DNA of 64,000 nucleotides from Mytilus californianus. Taxonomy: Eukaryota > Mollusca > Bivalvia > Mytilida > Mytilidae. Made by a program: the position numbers and the translations under genes. The DNA lies in the NCBI RefSeq assembly GCF_021869535.1, contig NW_026262712.1:102676140-102740139 (forward strand), read 5' to 3'. The notes beneath the pieces were generated by a model, which was not told where the DNA came from, searched no databases, and worked only from the letters and a program-made list of their open reading frames with translations. Positions 60,401-64,000 of the stretch are shown piece by piece (position 1 is the first letter of the stretch; each line of letters begins with the position of its first letter).

Positions 60401-63400
60401 CCTGTTTAGGTTGTGCGCACATTCTATTATTGAAATGGTTGTGGAATTTTCCCCAATTTGTCCTGACTTGGGAACTAAGTGATTTTTCAGCTCCAATGGT
60501 ACAGGTCTATTTTTGTTTCAAACCAGTTTTTGAGAACTTTATATGTAAAGTTTCCAAACCTATTCCGTCTATGAAGTGAGGATGATTTATTTTTATCAAT
60601 GTCACCAAAGAAACATTTCCTGACACTAAAATTCACCACAGAAAGTGGGTAAAGACAAAATATCATTAGAGGTTTTACTTTGAAAATAGACAAAGACAGG
60701 GGAAATGTACCAAAGGGACATTCAAACTCATTAGTCTATAAATAAACTAACAAAGCCATGGTAAGAAATGAAAAAAGACCAAAACACAACATAGAAAACT
60801 ATTAAGACTGAGCAACATGAACCCCACCTAAAACCATCGTTGATCTCAGGTGCTCCGGAAGGGTAAGCTGATCCTGCTCCACAATTATTTTTTTGTATTA
60901 CAAATAATCCAATGTAGGTTTATTACATCTTGTCATTACTCAAATAATTTACATTTAACACTTGATAACAGTTTTTATACGACTGCAAAAAATTTTGCTG
61001 TTGTATATTGGTATCACGTCGTCGTTGTCGTCTTCCGAAGACATTTGGTTTCCGGACAATAACTTTAGTATTAGTAAATAGAAATCTATGAAATTTAAAC
61101 ATAAGGTTTATAACCACAAAAGGAAGGTTGGGATTTATTTTGGGGGTCATGGTCCCAATAGTTTAGGAATTAAGGACCAAAAAGGGGCCCAAATAAGCAT
61201 TTTTCTATTTTCATGACAATAACTTGTGGAACAATGTATGGATCTCTCTGAAATTATACCTCAAGTTTCCATACCACAAGGGGATTGTTAGGATTGGCTT
61301 TGGGGGGTTATGGCTCAAACCGTTTAGGAATTAGGGGCAAAAAAGTGAGAAAAAACAAGTGTGTCCTGGTTAATGGACAATTACTTAAGTACAAATTACA
61401 GTGTAAGGGAGGTAATTCAATCACAACTTTGAATTACCTCCCTTACACTGCTTTTGAATTATATATTAAGAATTTTTGTATTGTCTTGAGGTGATTAGCT
61501 GTCAATTCATTTTTAGAAGTTACTATTTTAATAATTTCAAAAATGCTGATTAAGGTAAATTAATTTTAGCTATGATTATGTATGTCATTTTCTATTTTAA
61601 GACTTTTATGATGTATTTAAATGGGTTATTGTGGTTGCAAACTCCTTTGGAAATTTAAATTGAAATTATGACCATGACTGAGGGAAAGAAATTTTTTTTT
61701 GAAAAAGGGGGTGGGTTGGTGGGGAGGTTAAAAAAAAATTGGGAGGGGGGGAGGTAAAAAAAAATTGGTGGTGGGGGGTGGGGGGCAATTTTTTCTCCTC
61801 AAGATTTCATAAATCAAAAAGAAAATCCTTCAAATTTTTTTTTTTTTGAAAAAAAGGGGGGGGGGGGGGGGGGAGAGGTCAATTTGCAACAGCATAGTTT
61901 ATTGCATAAAAGCAAAAAATTGAATATAAATTCAAATCATATAACCAATTCTAAGTTCTTTGACTACAGCTATTCTGTGTCAGAAACCTATTATGTGTCA
62001 AATATTGAATTACAATCCAAATTCAGACCTGTATCAAGCACGAATATTGTGTCCATTTTTGCCCCAACTGTTCAGGGTTGGACCTCTGCGGTCGTATCCA
62101 GCTGCATTCGGCGAGGCAATTTATTCTTTATCTGCAATCAAGATGAAATATTAAAAGCAAGTATGTTGGTTGTACAAGTCTGATAAATGGGAGGTTGAAG
62201 GCTAATGGCTGCCATATGAATCAAGTTATGGCATAAGGTAAAGACGAAATTGTAGTTTCTCTTCACAGAAAAAGAATATTGTATTAATTTGTATTACTCT
62301 TAGTACATAGAGTTATATGTAGTCATACAGATCAACTTATGGCATAATCTAAAGACAAAAATGTTGCTCCTCCTTACAGAAAAAAGAATATTGTATTAAA
62401 ATTGAGAATGGAAACAGGGAATTTGTCAAAGAGACAACAACCCAACCAAAGAGCATAAAACAGCCCAAGGCCACCAATGGGTCATCAACACCTGTAGGCG
62501 GGCTTCAGCGGGCTCCTAAACAAAAATGTGTACTAGTTCAGTGAAAATGGACGTCATTTATATAACTCTGAGTGCATACAGTTCTATGTATTATTATTTG
62601 ATTGTTTAAGTTCACACTTAATTTATCAGTCATGCTGAATAAATAATAAAAGGAGATGTGTTATTGGTTTCTATCAGATATATTAAATGATAATGAGTGC
62701 AATCCTTAAGGAATACAGACCCACAACTTATACCATATCTAATGGTTTATCTGTTAATTATTTAAAATAATATCATACCATATTGTGTAATTTGAAAGAA
62801 CTGTGTGTCTAATTAAAAAAGTAAATATCATTTTGAATTGAAGTAAATCATCCTGCAAATGTAATATTTCAGTGAGGTTATATTATTATTAACCAAATGA
62901 ATTTTAGTATTTAATTTAAAATGAAGCATTTAAGGTTAGGTTGTTAATTATGCATGCCTTTTATGATTTAGTTCTGATGTCCTTAAAACTTCAAAACAGT
63001 TATGAATAGTTTGACAAACTCTCTGGTCATTTGGAATTATAAGTACCCAAGTGGAGCATAAAAAAAAACAACCCTAAATTATAAAAAAATAAGATCTTAA
63101 TAATGTCAATTAGAGTGAATCTGCCCTAAACTTGATGAGTTTTCATAAAGATATTAAATGAAAATAATTTCAGCATTTTAATAATCAAATTGTATTCTTA
63201 TTTGTGAATATTGCAATAACATGTTTCATGTATAAAGTAGACATTTTTAAGTAAAATCAATCTTGGCTCTTCAAATTGGCAAAATGTGTGGCTGTGTTAA
63301 AAAGAGCAAAATTTGAATAAAATCAGAATGACAATAAAAAAATAAAAAAGATATTAAGACTTTTACAGTCAGTATTTCAATTGTTTTTATAAGTGCAGAA

Positions 63401-64000
63401 ATGTGGTTCTGTTAATATGTTTTTCTTCAAATTTTTAACTCAGTTTGTGAAAGTTAGTAAGGGTTTCAGCCCACACATTAAAGAATTTGCTCTCATAAAT
63501 TTGATGTGTAGTATGACATTGATACAAGAAAACTGCAGGTATATTACATGTTGTACATACATTTTTTCTCAAGCATTATGAAAATTTATATGTCTAAGAA
63601 TATCAAGTTATATTTAATGAATAATTTTTCATATATCATATTCATTGATGTCTTTGTACATCTTCTTTTAACAGATCAGGTATAAGGTCTCCACTGGCGG
63701 GATGCTAAATGTTATGGGCAGTTTTCATGAATAACTGTTGTCTTACAAACCCAAAAATTAGTCTTTCATAAAATTTCTTTGAATTTATATGGTTTGTGAG
63801 GCAAAATTCAGGAAAATTTAAGGGGCTAGACAACATTTTTATTGGCCAAGTCTGTAGGGCTTGTGGTAAGTCTCAAAGACTAACCATTTTTCCAATCAGG
63901 TCTTCTTTTAATAATTGATGCTTCATGTCTAACTATTCTCACCTTTTTTCAGGCCACTCATTCCTCCAAAGCATCAGGTAGAATATGACAAGTTGGCACC
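45321..64000 (+). CDS. USH1C: Harmonin (USH1C-like) scaffold protein, 5' part (4 exons, runs off window)
   Basis: Exons 45321-45440, 46882-46949, 49263-49346 and 63953-64000+ join in frame (phases 0, 2, 2) into 106 residues, with standard splice sites. Residues about 34-106 match the N-terminal harmonin homology domain as I know it: S-E-F-S-S-K-V-N-D-L-I, E-V-Y-Q-Q-T-L-D-L-L, I-D-E-P-T-K-L-E-L-F, and R-P-L-I-P-P-K-H-Q-V-E-Y-D-K-L. The last segment is nearly the vertebrate harmonin sequence. In vertebrates, PDZ domains follow and the protein links cadherin-23 and other partners to actin in hair bundles and brush-border microvilli. The PDZ part would lie beyond the window. An in-frame TGA directly before 45321 fixes the 5' limit. 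ATG 45321 has a weak context and ATG 45396, also in frame, a strong one, so translation may start 25 codons later. Confidence 0.88.
45441..46881 (+). other. Harmonin intron 1
   Basis: GTGAGT to TTTTCTCAG, 1.4 kb. 46490-46620 carries a less AT-rich block (TAACCGGTGAACCCCAAGGC) that may be a dispersed repeat. No other coding exon recognised. Confidence 0.75.
46882..46949 (+). CDS. USH1C: Harmonin exon 2
   Basis: Starts V-N-D-L-I-P-K-P-E-E-R-D-A and ends within a Gln codon (CA|GTAAGT), phase 2. At 68 bases it is too short to appear as a stand-alone open frame. Confidence 0.85.
47323..47692. mobile_element. 370-bp foldback element with about 130-bp inverted arms
   Basis: CAATAGACCATTTTCATATT at the left pairs with AATATGAAAATTGTCTATTG at the right end. 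The arms continue through TTTTGACTCC and its inverse, CTGTGGTAGGACATCCTGGT and its inverse ACCAGGATGCCCTACCACAG, and AAGTAAGAG and its inverse. The centre is AT-rich and non-coding. No clear target duplication. Confidence 0.78.
48110..48276. mobile_element. 167-bp palindromic MITE
   Basis: Arms of about 55 bases: GAGATAACTGTATTG, AAGCTTTGCGGACGTCCATC and GTAGTTTTACTGTC pair with GACAGTAAAACTAC, GATGGACGGCGCAAAGCTT and CAATACAGTTATCTC. The loop centre includes CGCTACGCGTCGCCAGGTAA. Low divergence between the arms. Confidence 0.8.
49263..49346 (+). CDS. USH1C: Harmonin exon 3
   Basis: Flanked by TTTACAG and GTCAGT, phase 2 in and out. It encodes T-L-D-L-L-Q-L-V-E-E-M-M-K-Y-I-D-E-P and L-F-E-Y-L, helices 3 and 4 of the domain. 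The donor GAG|GTCAGT is weak at position +3. Confidence 0.87.
50556..51112 (+). repeat. 39-bp minisatellite grown inside an M2 element
   Basis: The left edge is M2 (TATTGTTGAAGGCCTATAGT). Then about 13 near-identical copies follow of a unit with CTCTGGTGGATAGTTCTCTC and ATTGGCAATCATATCACAT. The right edge is the normal M2 end, ATATCTCCTTA. The unit is a segment normally present once in M2. All six frames are almost stop-free because 39 is divisible by three, which yields a false 186-codon protein. Confidence 0.93.
53190..53430. repeat. About 32-bp minisatellite, 7 copies
   Basis: The unit contains TTTTTTTAGGATATTAACTT and GGGTTCCCAG, with T-run length variation. Pyrimidine-rich, low-complexity DNA (CCCTACCCCC type) follows to about 53700. 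Confidence 0.88.
54120..55085 (+). mobile_element. Long dispersed element with internal about 155-bp repeats, copy 1
   Basis: Begins GTCGTCGTCGTTGTCGTCCG. It contains four tandem units built on GGATCTCTCTGAAATTGTAC, ACCACAAAGGGAAGGCTG, TTTAGGAATTAGGGGCC and AAGCATTTTTCTAGTTTC. It ends with CATTCTGTGTCAAACACC, GCCCCAACTGTTCAGGGTTC and GCGGTCGTATCAAGCTGCGC. I recognise the layout from a common mussel repeat. The minus-strand frames here are shadows of the units. Confidence 0.8.
55224..55580. repeat. 22-bp minisatellite, about 16 copies
   Basis: The unit is GGAATATGCCAGTACCAAGT plus CA. Variants include CCTGTACC and CCTGTTCC. All three forward frames are open, giving a false 171-codon frame. 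Confidence 0.95.
55737..57400 (+). repeat. 28-bp minisatellite, about 59 copies, with a higher-order section
   Basis: The unit contains GGCACCTGTACTAGGTGAGG and GAAACATT. Variants change CACC to CCCC, CACA or CACT, and AGGTGAGG to AGATGAGG. Between about 56400 and 56700 a two-unit block of 55 bases recurs, with one unit shortened to CTGACTATGTGAGG and one carrying TTTGCATCTG and GGTAACATT. Each standard unit contains TAG|GTGAGG, a 5' splice-site match, and a CACCTG E-box. Confidence 0.96.
57628..58112 (+). repeat. 61-bp minisatellite, 8 copies
   Basis: The unit contains GTCTGAGCTATTGCTATGAC, CTCCCATCAATC and TTTCCTCCTTTGTCTGTTGT, then TGAGAACAA. The long pyrimidine tract followed by TTGAG gives each unit a weak 3' splice-site look. 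Confidence 0.94.
58330..58990 (+). repeat. Degenerate tandem repeat, units of about 150 bp
   Basis: Four to five diverged units share CAATAACTTATGAA, ACCAATGCTTTTCAAATTTT, AATATGTTGTTACTGATGAC, AAAATGGAGGTCAA and TTACCGTTCAGGAGTT. I recognise this type from other bivalve sequence. It is older than the neighbouring arrays, judging by its divergence. Confidence 0.75.
59760..60340 (+). mobile_element. Dispersed repeat M1, long copy
   Basis: Order: CTAACAGGAGGGATTGTGCT, GAGCTGGCATGTCAGTAACT, TTGGCTAGAGGTATAGGAAG, TTGCGCCTGTCCCAAGTCAG, GGCCTTTGTTAGTCTTG, TTTCACTGAACTAGTACAC, CATTGGTGGCCTTCGGC, GGTTGTTGTCTCTTTTGACA. This is the longest M1 copy here. M1 and M2 share the phrase CCTGTCCCAAGTCAGGAGC, so the two families may be related. 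Confidence 0.85.
60680..60885 (-). mobile_element. Repeat M3 (retroelement 3' region)
   Basis: CAAAGGGACATTCAAACTCA, ACAAAGCCATGG, GACTGAGCAACATGAACCCC, CTCAGGTGCTCCGGAAGGGT, CTGATCCTGCTCCAC. It is the inverse of the sequence following the reverse-transcriptase tail at 9395-9700. Confidence 0.75.
61400..61451. repeat. Perfect hairpin, 21-bp arms, 10-base loop
   Basis: CAGTGTAAGGGAGGTAATTC plus A at 61400-61420 is the exact inverse of 61431-61451. It sits inside the second copy of the long dispersed element and is absent from the first copy. Confidence 0.95.
61856..61873 (+). repeat. G homopolymer, 18 bases
   Basis: A run of 18 G follows several other G-rich stretches (GGGGGTGGG, GGAGGGGGGG) from 61700 on. 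It may form G-quadruplex structure and is a likely place for length error in the assembly. Confidence 0.9.
62219..62398 (+). repeat. Direct duplication of about 65 bp
   Basis: CTTATGGCATAA or its G-variant, TAAAGAC, TTCACAGAAAAAGAATATTG and TATTAA occur at 62224-62287 and again at 62337-62398. The second copy directly abuts an M1 element. Confidence 0.75.
62398..62580 (-). mobile_element. Dispersed repeat M1
   Basis: AAATTGAGAATGGAAACAGG, GAGACAACAACCCAACCAAA, CCACCAATGGGTCATCAACA, TAGGCGGGCTTCAGCGGGCT and CTAGTTCAGTGAAAATGGAC. This is the same orientation as 24979-25172. Confidence 0.86.
63953..64000 (+). CDS. USH1C: Harmonin exon 4, cut by window end
   Basis: After CTTTTTTCAG the frame continues AG|G-C-C as R-P-L-I-P-P-K-H-Q-V-E-Y-D-K-L-A-P, nearly the sequence that closes the harmonin N-terminal domain in vertebrates. 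This exon gives the strongest family evidence for the gene. Confidence 0.9.

Larger units (their letters stand above)
60970..62135 (+). mobile_element. Long dispersed element, copy 2
   Basis: Same family and orientation as 54120-55085. The left end is ATACGACTGCAAAAAATTTT and the right end has TGCGGTCGTATCCAGCTGC. The ends thus contain inverse motifs (ATACGACTGC and GCGGTCGTAT), a hint of short terminal inverted repeats. It has about two internal units, then a perfect hairpin (61400-61451), G-rich tracts and the shared 3' part (TTCAGGGTTGGACCTCTGCG). Confidence 0.78.
49347..63952 (+). other. Harmonin intron 3, repeat-packed
   Basis: 14.6 kb between GTCAGT and CTTTTTTCAG. About a third is tandem repeat or recognised dispersed element, listed separately. 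The parts 51113-53189 and 62581-63952 are plain AT-rich sequence with no exon recognised. 50285-50395 holds TCGAACCTTGGATAAGTC-type sequence resembling a degraded pogo-like DNA transposon end. Confidence 0.75.

Overview
The window looks like bivalve mollusc nuclear DNA, most likely a marine mussel (Mytilidae). The evidence is AT-rich sequence, genes split by long GT-AG introns, a tRNA-derived SINE with a mollusc-type tail, and many copies of short dispersed repeats that I recognise from mussel sequences. There is nothing prokaryotic in it. Repeats, not genes, fill most of the window. Family names M1, M2 and M3 used below are my own labels.

Layout. (1) 2537-7074 (+): the 3' part of a gene encoding two scavenger-receptor cysteine-rich (SRCR) domains, each split over two exons, with a poly(A) signal just after the stop. 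(2) 7075-13256: gene-poor DNA with retroelement fossils. (3) 13257-19596 (+): a two-exon gene for a secreted Met/Asn/Gly-rich protein with a six-cysteine C-terminus; its signal-peptide exon lies 5.5 kb upstream of the main exon. (4) 19597-35240: transposon and repeat territory, including a LINE 3' fragment, several inverted-repeat elements, a tRNA-SINE, and one candidate terminal exon on the minus strand (22691-22792). (5) 35241-37049 (-): an uninterrupted 602-codon C2H2 zinc-finger gene whose last two fingers resemble the Ikaros/Hunchback C-terminal pair. (6) 37050-45245: intergenic, with a duplicated 230-bp segment, a tandemly duplicated hairpin and a 39-bp minisatellite. (7) 45321-64000 (+): the 5' end of a harmonin (USH1C-like) gene. 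Its four visible exons encode most of the N-terminal harmonin domain, and the gene runs off the window.

The four genes show no sign of working as one system. I found no clearly new multi-gene system. The most unusual structure is harmonin intron 3 (14.6 kb). It holds a chain of unrelated minisatellites (39, 32, 22, 28, 61 and about 150 bp units) plus two copies of a long dispersed element. The 28-bp array repeats a good 5' splice-site match about 59 times in the sense direction. It is followed by a 61-bp array that repeats a pyrimidine tract plus AG.

All identifications rest on reading the sequence and on remembered family features; no database search was run.
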